64,000 nucleotides of DNA from assembly GCA_023398165.1 (NCBI GenBank), contig JAEWSQ010000028.1, positions 42,321 to 106,320 of the forward strand, given 5' to 3'. The notes beneath the pieces were generated by a model that was given only the letters and a program-made list of their open reading frames with translations, had not been told where the DNA came from and did no database searches. This DNA is from Spirochaetota bacterium (lineage in GTDB: Bacteria; Spirochaetota; Spirochaetia; Treponematales; Treponemataceae). This document shows, piece after piece, positions 41,550 through 50,347 of this stretch. Made by a program: the position numbers and the translations under genes. Numbering within the stretch: position 1 is the first letter of the stretch; every line of letters starts with the position of its first letter.

Positions 41550-42401
41550 ATGCATACTATTATTGAAAAACGGCAACTGTCAGCCGATGTTTTTTATTTA
41601 AAAGTCTCTGCACCGGATATTGCACGAAACCGGAAGGCGGGACAATTTGTTCTGGTTCAAATTGATATTGATTACGGCGAAAGAATTCCTCTTACGATTG
41701 CTGATGCTTCCGCTGAAGAAAAATGGATAGCTCTCGTATTCCAGGCTGTCGGTGCTACAACCTTAAAACTGTCTCAGAAAAAAGAAGGCGACAAAATTGC
41801 CGCTATTTTAGGACCCCTCGGTCAGCCCACGCACATAGAAAAGAAAGGCACCGTTGTCTGTGTAGGCGGCGGTATTGGTGTTGCTCCTCTTCATCCCATC
41901 GTTCAATCTCATAAACAGGCAGGCAACAAGGTTATTGTGATCATGGGTGCCAGAAATAAAGATCTTCTCATATTTGAAGAAGAGATGAGGTCACTTGCCG
42001 ACGAACTTATCATTATGACCGATGACGGTTCTGCAGGAACAAAAGGTCTTGTCACAGAACCTCTTAAAGCCTTATGCGAAAAAGAACCAAAGCCTGCAGA
42101 AGTTGTTGCAATCGGTCCGCCCATTATGATGAAATTCTGCGCTTTAACCACAAAACCTTATAACGTTCACACCGTTGTTTCCCTAAATACAATAATGATC
42201 GACGGAACAGGAATGTGCGGCGGCTGCCGTGTGACTGTCGGCGGAGAAACCAAATTTGTCTGCGTTGACGGTCCTGAATTTGACGGTCATCTTGTGGATT
42301 TTGACAATATGATGATGAGAATGAAGTCCTATAAGGAACGGGAAACTGCAGATATGCATAGATGCCGTGCCCAGACCCAGGCCGATGCCCCAGCCAAATA
42401 A
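41550..42401 (+). CDS. nfnA: NfnA, NADH-dependent reduced ferredoxin:NADP+ oxidoreductase small subunit
   Basis: A 283-residue FAD- and NAD-binding reductase subunit related to PyrK and sulfide dehydrogenase. FAD loop residues are in IPLTIADAS (47-55); the NAD loop is VVCVGGGIGVAP (102-113). A [2Fe-2S] site near the C-terminus uses Cys223, Cys226 and Cys238 (GMCGGCR, FVCVDG). With NfnB it performs electron bifurcation: NADPH electrons go to NAD+ and ferredoxin, or the reverse. The gene is 18 nt upstream of nfnB. AGGGAAGGAC supports the start. Confidence 0.9.
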   Translation: MHTIIEKRQLSADVFYLKVSAPDIARNRKAGQFVLVQIDIDYGERIPLTIADASAEEKWIALVFQAVGATTLKLSQKKEGDKIAAILGPLGQPTHIEKKGTVVCVGGGIGVAPLHPIVQSHKQAGNKVIVIMGARNKDLLIFEEEMRSLADELIIMTDDGSAGTKGLVTEPLKALCEKEPKPAEVVAIGPPIMMKFCALTTKPYNVHTVVSLNTIMIDGTGMCGGCRVTVGGETKFVCVDGPEFDGHLVDFDNMMMRMKSYKERETADMHRCRAQTQADAPAK

Positions 42402-42419
42402 TAAGAATACGAGGTTTTT

Positions 42420-43922
42420 ATGTCACACTACATACCATTAGAAACACTGTCGCAAAAAGCAAAAAGCGACCTCAATGCAATAAAAGAAAAGCTGTCAAAC
42501 GGAAGCCTTACCGTAAAAGACAGGATGGCCATTCCTCAGCAGGAAATGCCCTCCCGCGAGCCGAAAGAGAGAGCAAGACTCATGGACGAAGTTGCTGTCG
42601 GCTACACAAAAGAACAGGCCATTGTAGAAGCAAACCGCTGTCTGCAGTGCAAAAATCAGCCCTGTGTTGCAGGCTGTCCTGTTAATGTTCCTATTCCCCA
42701 ATTTTTAGCAAAGGTTGCCGACGGCAAATTTAAAGAAGCGGTCGATGTTATTAAAACAACCAATCTTCTTCCTGCAATCTGCGGCCGCGTATGTCCTCAG
42801 GAAATTCAATGCCAGGGTGTCTGTACTGTCGGCAAGTCTCTCAAGGATCCTGAAAAATCTGTGTCCATCGGACGTCTGGAACGCTTTGTTGCAGATTATG
42901 AGCGGGAAAACAATTTAACAACGGTTCCCTCTGTTGCTTGTGAAACCGGAAAAAAAGTGGCCGTTATAGGTTCGGGGCCCGCAGGTCTTACCGTTGCGGC
43001 CGATGTTCGCAGGGCAGGCCACACGGTAACCGTTTTTGAAGCCTTTCATAAGACAGGCGGTGTTATGGTGTACGGTATACCCGAATTCCGTCTTCCCAAA
43101 GCAATTGTATCCAATGAAGTGGAAATGCTTAAAAAGATGGGTGTTGAATTCCGCACAAACTTTCTAGTCGGAAGAACAGGCACTCTCATGCAGCTTCTTA
43201 AAGAGCAGGGGTATGATGCAGCCTTTGTTGGAACCGGTGCAGGGCTGCCAAAGTTTATGAATATCAGCGGTGAAAACCTCATCGGTGTATTCAGCGCCAA
43301 CGAATATTTAACGAGAGCAAATCTCATGAAGGCATATAATACCGAAAAGGCCGACACCCCCTTGTTTACCGCAAAACACGTGGTAGTTGTAGGAGGCGGA
43401 AACGTTGCAATGGATGCCGCCCGTATGGCGTACCGTCTCGGTGCTGAACAGGTAGACATTGTTTACCGCCGGACAAAAAACGAAATGCCTGCCCGCCGCG
43501 AGGAAGTTGCCCATGCAGAAGAGGAAGGTGTTAATTTCAGATTTCTCGAAAACCCTGTAGAAATTAAAGGCGATGAAAACGGCAGAGTAAAAGACGTAAC
43601 GGTGCTTTCCTATGAACTTGGAGAACCTGATGCTTCCGGAAGAAGAAGCCCCGTTGCGCTGAACGGCAGCGAACACGACATTGAATGCGATGCTGTAATT
43701 GTAGCGCTTGGAAACGGATCTAATCCTCTTATGGTGCAGACGACACCCGGTCTTGAGGCCGATAAAAAAGGGCATATTATTACCGATGATAACGCTCAAA
43801 CATCATTGCCGGCAGTTTGGGCCGGCGGCGATATCGTGTTAGGAGCCGCGACGGTAATACTTGCAATGGGAGAAGGAAGAAAAGCCGCAGCATCAATTAA
43901 TGAGTACTTACAGTCAAAATAA
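42420..43922 (+). CDS. nfnB: NfnB, glutamate synthase small chain-type subunit
   Basis: A 500-residue FAD- and NADPH-binding subunit of the GltD type. Two [4Fe-4S] clusters are bound by the N-terminal cysteines (CLQCKNQPCVAGCP and ICGRVCPQEIQCQGVC). The FAD fold begins VAVIGSGPAGLT, and NADP binding VVVGGGNVAMDAAR follows. Its adjacency to NfnA, 18 nt upstream, makes electron bifurcation the best assignment; a free-standing GltD would need a large GltB subunit, which is absent. The pair balances NADH, NADPH and ferredoxin in fermentation. Confidence 0.92.
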   Translation: MSHYIPLETLSQKAKSDLNAIKEKLSNGSLTVKDRMAIPQQEMPSREPKERARLMDEVAVGYTKEQAIVEANRCLQCKNQPCVAGCPVNVPIPQFLAKVADGKFKEAVDVIKTTNLLPAICGRVCPQEIQCQGVCTVGKSLKDPEKSVSIGRLERFVADYERENNLTTVPSVACETGKKVAVIGSGPAGLTVAADVRRAGHTVTVFEAFHKTGGVMVYGIPEFRLPKAIVSNEVEMLKKMGVEFRTNFLVGRTGTLMQLLKEQGYDAAFVGTGAGLPKFMNISGENLIGVFSANEYLTRANLMKAYNTEKADTPLFTAKHVVVVGGGNVAMDAARMAYRLGAEQVDIVYRRTKNEMPARREEVAHAEEEGVNFRFLENPVEIKGDENGRVKDVTVLSYELGEPDASGRRSPVALNGSEHDIECDAVIVALGNGSNPLMVQTTPGLEADKKGHIITDDNAQTSLPAVWAGGDIVLGAATVILAMGEGRKAAASINEYLQSK

Positions 43923-43934
43923 TTAAACACTGCA

Positions 43935-43963
43935 TTGACGAAAGGGCTAAAAGCTTTTATTCT
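43935..43963 (+). promoter_or_regulatory. Promoter of the TPR protein, leaderless layout
   Basis: TTGACG (43935-43940), 17-nt spacer, TATTCT (43958-43963). The ATG at 43973 lies 9 nt after the -10, with no ribosome binding site between. Confidence 0.55.
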
Positions 43964-43972
43964 TTGGTTCAT

Positions 43973-44752
43973 ATGGGAAAAATTGTTATGAGAAGAAATT
44001 TAATGCTTAGTAAAATATGTACTGCAGTGCTTATGCTTGCATGTTTTGTTTCTTTCGTTAATGCACAGGAAATAGTTCAGACAGAAGGAGAGACTTCTTC
44101 TGCTCCTTCTGATAATCAAATTGTTCAGACCTCTCCTTCTGTTCAAACACCTGCTGTTTCGCAGGAAAAACCCGATGCGCTTAAACTATACCGTGAAGGC
44201 CGGGATTTGGAAACTGCGGGGAAAACAAATGAAGCCCGTTCAAAGTATCAGAAATCTGCAGATGTATGCCGTCTGGAGCTGAAAGAGAATTCAAAAAATA
44301 TTGAATCCTTTGTTGTGTTAGGCTGGGCATTAATCAGACTGGGTCAGTACCCGGAAGTAATATCGACGAGTCATGAGGCGTTAAAGCTTAACCCCAGAGA
44401 ATATAGAATAATCGAAAGTCTTGCAGAGGGATACTTCTATATTGATAACTACACCGAATCATTAAAGTATTTTGAACAGTATCTCCATGCGCTGCCCAAC
44501 GGAGACCGCGCCTCGACGGCATATTTTTTTGTAGGCGATATTTACCGTATAACAGGCCGCTATGAACACGCAGACATTGCATATTCCGCAGCGTTGAACA
44601 AGACTCCGTCAATGGCGCTCTGGTGGTACCGGCTGGGATCCGTGCGTGAACAGGCAGGAAAAAAGGCGGAAGCAAAGGAAGCATACGAGAAAGCATTAAA
44701 ATATAAACCTATCTATCAGGAAGCAAGCGACGCTCTTAAGCGTGTTTCGTAA
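43973..44752 (+). CDS. Secreted TPR protein
   Basis: A 259-residue exported protein. A signal peptide (about residues 1-31, cleavage after VNAQ) precedes a low-complexity Thr/Ser/Gln linker, then at least four TPR-like helical pairs from residue 70 on (ALKLYREGRDLETAGKTNEARSKYQK, VVLGWALIRLGQYPEVI, YTESLKYFEQYL, LGSVREQAGKKAEAKEAYEKAL). It is probably a periplasmic scaffold. The start at 43973 follows from the promoter; one or two later ATG codons are possible. Its last 17 bp overlap the convergent transporter gene. Confidence 0.72.
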   Translation: MGKIVMRRNLMLSKICTAVLMLACFVSFVNAQEIVQTEGETSSAPSDNQIVQTSPSVQTPAVSQEKPDALKLYREGRDLETAGKTNEARSKYQKSADVCRLELKENSKNIESFVVLGWALIRLGQYPEVISTSHEALKLNPREYRIIESLAEGYFYIDNYTESLKYFEQYLHALPNGDRASTAYFFVGDIYRITGRYEHADIAYSAALNKTPSMALWWYRLGSVREQAGKKAEAKEAYEKALKYKPIYQEASDALKRVS

Positions 44753-45674
44753 AGAACCTTTTGATGGAAAAATCTTCCGAAATAATGAGCCCTGTTATGG
44801 TGAGCATACATCCGATGCCGCCCGGCAGGGTTATTTTTTCGTCCAGTACAATTACAGAAGCAATAACAGTAACAACAGGAATAAGGTAAATATACAGGGT
44901 CGTTTTACCCGTTCCCAAAAAATTGCAGGCAGTATTCCAGGTAACAAAGCAAAGAGCTGAAGCAACAGCTCCTAAAAAGAAAAGCAGTACAATGTTTTGT
45001 ATACTTGAAAAACGGGCAAGCTGAGTATCAGGTGAAAGATCAATTGGTATAAAGCAGGCAAATACGGCCATAAAGATAAGGCAATAGAAGAATATTCTTC
45101 TTGTGGATGCAAGTCGCGGATGATTCATCAGGTTAATTTTCGAGACAATGACAGAGTAAAAAGCCCATAATACTGCACCGCAGAGGGCGAGTAAATCGCC
45201 TGCAGGATTTATCTTTAGAATAAACGTTCCGTTAAAACTGATAACAGCAATACCCGTAATAGCGGTTATAAAGCCCAAAAAAAAGCGCGGAGTAAGAGGT
45301 TTCGAAGAATCCTTGAGGAATACACGCATAGCCAGGGCTGTAAATAGAGGCGCCGAGGAGATAATAATACTCACATTAGATGCGGAAGAATATGACAAGG
45401 CAATGTTTTCCAGCAGCTGATACAGGGTTAAACCGGTAAGACCTGCGCCTGCATACAGGAGCTCTTCTTTCACTTTTTTAAAAGGTAAAAAACGGGGAGC
45501 CATAAGGCATAATATAAGGTATCCGGTTACAAAGCGGATAATAAGAATTTCAAAAGACGAAAAAGTTATAAGCAGTATTTTTGTGGCAATAAATGTTGTA
45601 CCCCACACCAGTACGGTAAAAAACGTAAACAAGTAGCCGGCGCCGGTTTTACCTGTTGTTGAATAACGGTTCAT
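44736..45674 (-). CDS. DMT/EamA-family transporter
   Basis: A 312-residue permease with ten membrane segments in two EamA repeats (residues about 10-145 and 155-290). The start WGTTFIATKILL and the later LALCGAVLWAFYSVIVSK are the repeated signature. The substrate is unknown; relatives export amino acids or metabolites. I take ATG at 45674, with AGGAATTAT directly upstream; a longer frame to 45749 would overlap the divergent gene. Confidence 0.83.
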   Translation of the reverse strand: MNRYSTTGKTGAGYLFTFFTVLVWGTTFIATKILLITFSSFEILIIRFVTGYLILCLMAPRFLPFKKVKEELLYAGAGLTGLTLYQLLENIALSYSSASNVSIIISSAPLFTALAMRVFLKDSSKPLTPRFFLGFITAITGIAVISFNGTFILKINPAGDLLALCGAVLWAFYSVIVSKINLMNHPRLASTRRIFFYCLIFMAVFACFIPIDLSPDTQLARFSSIQNIVLLFFLGAVASALCFVTWNTACNFLGTGKTTLYIYLIPVVTVIASVIVLDEKITLPGGIGCMLTITGLIISEDFSIKRFFTKHA

Positions 45675-45687
45675 ATAATTCCTGTTA

Positions 45688-45716
45688 TTGAGTGAATATT
45701 TATTATGAGATATAAG
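45688..45716 (+). promoter_or_regulatory. Promoter of the Gx transporter, leaderless layout
   Basis: TTGAGT (45688-45693), 17-nt spacer, TATAAG (45711-45716); the ATG at 45723 is 6 nt downstream. Confidence 0.55.
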
Positions 45717-45722
45717 TATAGT

Positions 45723-46664
45723 ATGAACAAAGAGACTTATTCTAGTCATGATGAAAACCTGATTCCCTTTTTGGCAGCTCTTTGTATTTTTTTATCTGCA
45801 GTTGAATACGTTATTCCCAAGCCTCTTCCTTTTATGAGGCTTGGATTGGCAAATCTGCCTATTATTCTATCTTTATTCCTGCTGCCTTCAAAGCAGTATT
45901 TTTTTCTTGTTTTAGTCAAAATTCTGGGACAGGCTATTCTTTCCGGCACGCTCTTTTCATACATATTTCTTTTTTCAGCAGGCGGAACTTTCGCTTCCGG
46001 TTTTGCCATGTTCATTGTATACCGTATTTTAAACCGTTATGTATCATGCGCAGGGCTGAGTCTTTTCGGTTCTCTTGCCAATAATTCGGTGCAGTTTCTG
46101 CTTGCGCGGTTTATTCTCTTCGGAGAAGGTGCATTTTATATTGCACCCTTATTGTTTATATCGGGCGCCGTTACCGGTCTTCTGCTTGGTTTTACCGCGC
46201 TCTATTTTTCAAAATCCTCAAGATGGTTTTATTTATGTAAAAATAAGGAATTGCCGCTTCCCTCCGATCTTCCTTCTCAGAATGAAGCTAATTCCGGCCC
46301 GTCCGCTATAGGCGGTAAAAAAAGAAAGGTGAAGATACTGCCTTCTCTACTGATATTTGTGTCTATCGTATTTTTCAGTCTACTGCAGCCTCAGGGAAAA
46401 GTGCTGTTTTCTATTTTTTCGTTTGATATTACGTCAGCTGCTCTTCTCTCAGGAGTTCAAAAAGCGTTTCTGCTGACGCTAATGGTAGTTATTTCCCGTA
46501 TCTTTATAACGTCTTCTTTCAGACTGCCGGGAAAGGCCGGATTATTCATGAACAGGGTTTTTCAATATCTCGCTCTGCTTACCGGTAAAAGAATTGAAAA
46601 AGGAAACTGGAAGTCTGTATTTAAGGCAATCGACAACCGGCTTCTCTCAGTATATTTTGCATAA
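45723..46664 (+). CDS. Gx transporter family protein (HepS component I-like)
   Basis: A 313-residue membrane protein. The first 165 residues contain five to six segments with VEYVIPKPLPFMRLGLANLPIILSLFLL and GTLASGF-like ...GGTFASGFAMF, hallmarks of the Gx transporter family (also annotated as heptaprenyl diphosphate synthase component I). The C-terminal 140 residues (after a low-complexity linker) hold two more hydrophobic segments and are a non-standard extension. Related proteins act as substrate-binding membrane subunits of ECF-like transporters. The start is set by the promoter. Confidence 0.78.
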   Translation: MNKETYSSHDENLIPFLAALCIFLSAVEYVIPKPLPFMRLGLANLPIILSLFLLPSKQYFFLVLVKILGQAILSGTLFSYIFLFSAGGTFASGFAMFIVYRILNRYVSCAGLSLFGSLANNSVQFLLARFILFGEGAFYIAPLLFISGAVTGLLLGFTALYFSKSSRWFYLCKNKELPLPSDLPSQNEANSGPSAIGGKKRKVKILPSLLIFVSIVFFSLLQPQGKVLFSIFSFDITSAALLSGVQKAFLLTLMVVISRIFITSSFRLPGKAGLFMNRVFQYLALLTGKRIEKGNWKSVFKAIDNRLLSVYFA

Positions 46665-46667
46665 AAA

Positions 46668-46704
46668 AACCCCTTTGTTGAATTTGTGTCCAACGAAAGG
46701 GGTT
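46668..46704. terminator. Terminator between the Gx and slyD genes
   Basis: AACCCCTTTGTTG pairs with CAACGAAAGGGGTT (one bulge). An A-run precedes it, which is a seven-base T-run on the minus strand, so it serves slyD best and may work both ways. Confidence 0.8.
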
Positions 46705-46770
46705 CCTGCTAAAAGTATACTATCGTAACTTCCTAGACAGCCCTAAGTATCAGCTGCTGGCTATACGGTA

Positions 46771-47334
46771 TTAGTGACAGCCGCAGCCGCCTGAGCATCC
46801 GCAGTCTTCGTCTTCATCGCCGCAATCACATTCGTGATCACCGCATCCGCAATCATGACCGCCGCATCCGCAGCCGTCCATAAGACCCTGTCTCAGCTCG
46901 TCGTCGGTTGCATCCCGTACATCAGTAACCTTGACATCAAAATATAAGGTTTCTCCTGCCAGAGGATGATTTGCATCAATAGTTACGGTATTGTCTGCAA
47001 TCTCAACAACAGTTACCAGCCTATTTTCAGCCTGATTCCCTGCTTCAAACTGCATCCCTACCTCTAATTCGACATCTTCGGGGAACTGCTCTTTAGAGAC
47101 AGAAACCAGTAATTCTTCGCTGTATTCTCCATATGCATCTTTAGGTTCGACTGTTACAGAAAATGAATCTCCGGATTTTTTTCCGGCAAGCTCCCGTTCT
47201 AATCCGGGAATTAAATTTTTATGACCGTGGATATATTCTAACGGTCCCACGCCTTCTGAGGAGTCAAGAATTTCGCCCTCAGCGTCTTTAAGTGTATACT
47301 CGATTGATACAACTTTGTCATTGGAAATAATCAT
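46771..47334 (-). CDS. slyD: SlyD-type FKBP peptidyl-prolyl isomerase
   Basis: A 187-residue protein: FKBP domain (residues 1-70 and 125-145) with the insert-in-flap domain between, as in SlyD. The opening VVSIEYTLKDAEGEILDSS and GPLEYIHGHKNLIPGLE are typical. The C-terminal 45 residues are exceptionally rich in Cys, Gly, His and Asp (CGCGGHDCGCGDHECDCGD), a metal-binding tail like that of nickel-storing SlyD. Promoter TTGTCA-N17-TATCTT (47369-47341) puts the ATG 6 nt after the -10, without Shine-Dalgarno. Confidence 0.92.
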   Translation of the reverse strand: MIISNDKVVSIEYTLKDAEGEILDSSEGVGPLEYIHGHKNLIPGLERELAGKKSGDSFSVTVEPKDAYGEYSEELLVSVSKEQFPEDVELEVGMQFEAGNQAENRLVTVVEIADNTVTIDANHPLAGETLYFDVKVTDVRDATDDELRQGLMDGCGCGGHDCGCGDHECDCGDEDEDCGCSGGCGCH

Positions 47335-47340
47335 GAGGTT

Positions 47341-47369
47341 AAGATACTCAATTATCAGTCACTTGACAA
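47341..47369 (-). promoter_or_regulatory. Promoter of slyD, leaderless layout
   Basis: On the minus strand TTGTCA (47369-47364), 17-nt spacer, TATCTT (47346-47341), then ATG 6 nt later. Confidence 0.6.
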
Positions 47370-47380
47370 GTACTGAATAT

Positions 47381-48154
47381 TCAGCTTTGAGTTCTGCTGT
47401 CTTCCGGAGGAAAAGCAATATCAAATTGCGATATATATGTAAGAAACGATTCCTTTGTTGTGACCCCGAACTTAGGATAGAGGGTTGTAACATGCTTTTT
47501 CACCCATGACTCTGAAAGTTTATATACCTCTGCAATTTCTTTATAGGTAAAGCCCTTCAAGAGAAGTGTTATAAAACCGGTATCCCGTTCGTCAAGATTA
47601 AGGCTTTTAAGGTCTAATACCTGTTTTTTTGACAACAGGACCTGTTTTTCACTGACAATATAGTCTAAAAAATATAAGCGCATCAAATAGAGAGAAAAAA
47701 GTTCAATTCCAAGGATATAGGCATTCACAAGTTCGGAACGGATAAGAACCCTTACAGAAATACCCGGTTCAAATAAGGGAAGAATAAATAAACCTGCGAC
47801 AGATATTGTGTACTTTACTATACTCCGTACTTTGTAGAAATCGTGTACGAATGCAATAACAACAGCTACGGTATAAAGCAGCGCCGCTATCAGATATTTA
47901 GTAGGAAACTGTGTGAAAATCGTCAGGGCAAGCGCAAATATGATGTGCATGAGTACTATAATTCCCCATTTTTTAGGGAAAATATAAAAAAGAATCAAGC
48001 CTGTAATTCCAAAAAGAGAAAGAACTATTATCCGGACAATTTCTTTCCAGTTTGAAAAGCACTCACCACTAAAAAAATCAGGGATCATTACTGCTATAAA
48101 AATAATCAGTAAAAAAACTGTATACAATCGTAGCGAAAAAGTTTTTCCGTTCAT
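47381..48154 (-). CDS. Membrane-anchored LuxR-type regulator
   Basis: A 257-residue protein. Six hydrophobic segments (residues about 10-28, 40-60, 65-82, 87-108, 115-132 and 148-172) are followed by a cytoplasmic LuxR/FixJ-type helix-turn-helix (residues 190-245: LDERDTGFITLLLKGFTYKEIAEVYKLSESWVKKHVTTLYPKFGV). It likely senses an envelope signal directly. This seven-domain-like layout is frequent in treponemes in my experience. TATACT ends 7 nt before its ATG with TTGAAT 18 nt upstream, another leaderless layout. A large dyad lies upstream of the -35. Confidence 0.82.
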   Translation of the reverse strand: MNGKTFSLRLYTVFLLIIFIAVMIPDFFSGECFSNWKEIVRIIVLSLFGITGLILFYIFPKKWGIIVLMHIIFALALTIFTQFPTKYLIAALLYTVAVVIAFVHDFYKVRSIVKYTISVAGLFILPLFEPGISVRVLIRSELVNAYILGIELFSLYLMRLYFLDYIVSEKQVLLSKKQVLDLKSLNLDERDTGFITLLLKGFTYKEIAEVYKLSESWVKKHVTTLYPKFGVTTKESFLTYISQFDIAFPPEDSRTQS

Positions 48155-48161
48155 GAAAGCT

Positions 48162-48191
48162 AGTATACCACAAGATAACAGGTTTATTCAA
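48162..48191 (-). promoter_or_regulatory. Promoter of the LuxR-type gene, leaderless layout
   Basis: On the minus strand TTGAAT (48191-48186), 18-nt spacer, TATACT (48167-48162), and ATG 7 nt after the -10. Confidence 0.6.
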
Positions 48192-48199
48192 ACAAAAGT

Positions 48200-48250
48200 A
48201 ACCAAAGTGTAATTCATATGACATTGGTCATTTTTTAAAGAACTTTGGTT
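48200..48250. promoter_or_regulatory. Nested inverted repeat upstream of the LuxR-type gene
   Basis: AACCAAAGT and ACTTTGGTT are perfect 9-bp arms 33 nt apart; between them, ATGAC-attg-GTCAT forms an inner hairpin. The outer left arm ends 9 nt before the -35 of the LuxR-type gene, a fitting position for an activator or autoregulation. A T-rich stretch follows on the plus strand, so a terminator or RNA structure is possible too. Confidence 0.45.
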
Positions 48251-48359
48251 CTTTTTAATAGATACACGCCTTTAAGCTCTTTCCAAAAATGAAATTAGAG
48301 GTAAAATGAAGTTGTATTTCAAATAATGAGTATATTTTTACTGATACTATGATTAACGG

Positions 48360-48490
48360 CAAAACGATATTGGAGAGTACAAAAGAGAGTTTATTAAGAA
48401 GGAGAGATGCAGTGCATCTGCAGGCGTTGCGTATCAAATGAGGGTTGATACACTTGACCGGGATACAGATATTGTATCCCGGTTTTTTTT
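48360..48490 (+). ncRNA. Candidate small RNA or attenuator ending in a strong terminator
   Basis: A strong plus-strand terminator (ACCGGGATAC / GTATCCCGGT, 7-nt loop, then eight T; 48457-48490) has no plus-strand gene before it: the upstream gene is on the minus strand and the downstream one ends at 48500 in the opposite sense. Just upstream lie a 7-bp hairpin (GTATCAA-atgaggg-TTGATAC, 48431-48451) and a palindrome (AGATGCA-g-TGCATCT). A 30-codon ORF is the only coding option. No known riboswitch pattern was recognised. Confidence 0.45.
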
Positions 48491-48499
48491 AGACAGATG

Positions 48500-50344
48500 C
48501 TATCGACCCAGCAGAACCGGAATAAGATCTTTTCTTCCTGCCGCCTCAAGAGCTTCTACGACAAGTTTCCTGTTTTCGGGTTTATTAAACTGTAAAAGCG
48601 AGCGCTGGAGTCTGCGTTCTCTTCCGCCTGAGGGTATGTATACTGTCTCAAATGAACCGTCAGATAATCTGTTTTGAGGGTTAAGCCCCGTATAATACAT
48701 GCAGGTTGCCAGGTTTCCCGGCGTTGGATAAAAATCCTGCACCTGATCAGGAACGAAGCCGTTCTTTTTCAAATATAGTGCTGTCTCAGCTGCCTCGTTC
48801 AGTCCTGCTCCAGGGAGTCCTGCTATAAGATAGGGTATAAGATATTGTTTTTTGTTAAGCTGTTTATTTACTGCTCTAAATTCTTTTTCGAATGCTTCAT
48901 ATACCTCATGGGAACTTTTACGTATAAGACGGAGTACGGCATTGTTTACATGTTCGGGGGCAACCTTAAGCTGCCCGGAAATGTGGTGGGCGCATAATTC
49001 TGTTAAAAATGTCTTATCCTTATCGAGCATCACGTAGTCAAAACGTATACCGCTGCGGATAAATACCTTTTTTACTCCCGGGAGGGATCTAAGCCTGCGC
49101 AGAAGGCTTAGGTAATCACTATGATCAACCTTAATATTGGGACAGGGTGAACTTCCAAGACATTCTCTATTGGTGCAGACTCCCTGTGTTTCCTGTTTTT
49201 CACAGGCATCGGCTCTGAAATTTGCAGTAGGCCCGCCGACATCGTGTATATATCCTTTAAATTCTTTGTGCTGGATTAATATACGGGCTTCCTTTTCCAG
49301 CGAATCGTGGCTTCTTGTCTGTATTCTTTTCCCTTGATGAAAGGTTATTGCGCAAAAGGAACAGGCGCCGAAACAGCCTCTGCAGCTTGTAAGGGAAAAC
49401 AGTACTTCGCTGAGTGCCGGAACCCCTGTTTCCCCATTTGATGCGGGCTTATCATAGACAGGATGCCATGTCCGGTTAAACGGCAGTTCCATAATGGCAT
49501 CGAATTCCGCGGAGGATAATGGAAAACAGGGTTTTTCCTGTACAATGTAGCGGGAATCGCTTTGTTCCACGAGAATTTTTGCTGTATGTGCATCGGTATT
49601 TTGTTCCTGCAGTACATATGACTGTGCAAAAGATTGTTTTCCCTCAGCTGTTCCTGCAGATACTTCTTCATAAGAGGGAAGATACAGTGCCTCAGGGGGT
49701 ACTTCATCTTTAATTCCTGTTCTCCAGCAGGTTCCCCGTATGCCTTTTAAATCCGGTTTTTCATTGACCGTTTTTGACCGTGAAAGTCTCTCAGCGGCTT
49801 CTAAAAGAGGTTTTTCACCCATTCCATATATCAGCAGGTCGGCTTTTGAATCTAAAAGAATTGAACGCCGTACAGTATTCGACCAATAGTCATAATGCGC
49901 CGTCCTTCGCAGACTCGCTTCTATTCCGCCTATAATCACCGTAACTCCTTTATAGGCTTCACGAATTTTAGCGGTATACGTTATGAGGGCTCTGTCGGGG
50001 CGGTGTCCGGCTTCTCCGCCGTGTGCATAGACATCCCGGGATCTTGGTTTATTGTTTGCGGTGTAATTTGATACCATGGAATCCATGGCGCCTGAACTTA
50101 CAAGAAAGCCCAGGCGCGGACGGCCGAGAATTTTAAATGATTCGGGATTTTTCCAGTCCGGCTGGGCAATAATACCGGTCTTGTATCCGGCGTTTTCTAA
50201 TACTCTGCACAGTAAGGCAGCGGCAAAGGAACTGTGATCAACATACGCATCTCCGGTGACAAAAATAAAATCCGTCTCCGTCCATCCTCTGTCTTCTAGT
50301 TCCTGTGCCGTAACCGGTATGAATAAATTCTTAGATGGTTCCAC
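48500..50344 (-). CDS. ygiQ: YgiQ-family radical SAM protein
   Basis: A 614-residue protein of the UPF0313/YgiQ family. The N-terminal part (DRGWTETDFIFVTGDAYVDHSSFAAAL) is the usual cobalamin-like Rossmann domain. The radical SAM motif is SCRGCFGACSFCAITFHQGKRI. Further conserved pieces: VFIRSGIRFDYV, LKVAPEHV and QDFYPTPGNLATCMYYTGLNP. Function is unknown; an RNA or protein methylthiolation-type role has been proposed for relatives. It is the last gene of a minus-strand operon, 3 nt behind the NifU-like gene. Confidence 0.9.
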   Translation of the reverse strand: MEPSKNLFIPVTAQELEDRGWTETDFIFVTGDAYVDHSSFAAALLCRVLENAGYKTGIIAQPDWKNPESFKILGRPRLGFLVSSGAMDSMVSNYTANNKPRSRDVYAHGGEAGHRPDRALITYTAKIREAYKGVTVIIGGIEASLRRTAHYDYWSNTVRRSILLDSKADLLIYGMGEKPLLEAAERLSRSKTVNEKPDLKGIRGTCWRTGIKDEVPPEALYLPSYEEVSAGTAEGKQSFAQSYVLQEQNTDAHTAKILVEQSDSRYIVQEKPCFPLSSAEFDAIMELPFNRTWHPVYDKPASNGETGVPALSEVLFSLTSCRGCFGACSFCAITFHQGKRIQTRSHDSLEKEARILIQHKEFKGYIHDVGGPTANFRADACEKQETQGVCTNRECLGSSPCPNIKVDHSDYLSLLRRLRSLPGVKKVFIRSGIRFDYVMLDKDKTFLTELCAHHISGQLKVAPEHVNNAVLRLIRKSSHEVYEAFEKEFRAVNKQLNKKQYLIPYLIAGLPGAGLNEAAETALYLKKNGFVPDQVQDFYPTPGNLATCMYYTGLNPQNRLSDGSFETVYIPSGGRERRLQRSLLQFNKPENRKLVVEALEAAGRKDLIPVLLGR

Positions 50345-50347
50345 TTC

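Noticed and set aside
48360..48456. Glycine, TPP or other known riboswitch
   Set aside because: GGAGAG is present, but the remaining conserved elements of the known classes are not, and no gene follows on the plus strand.
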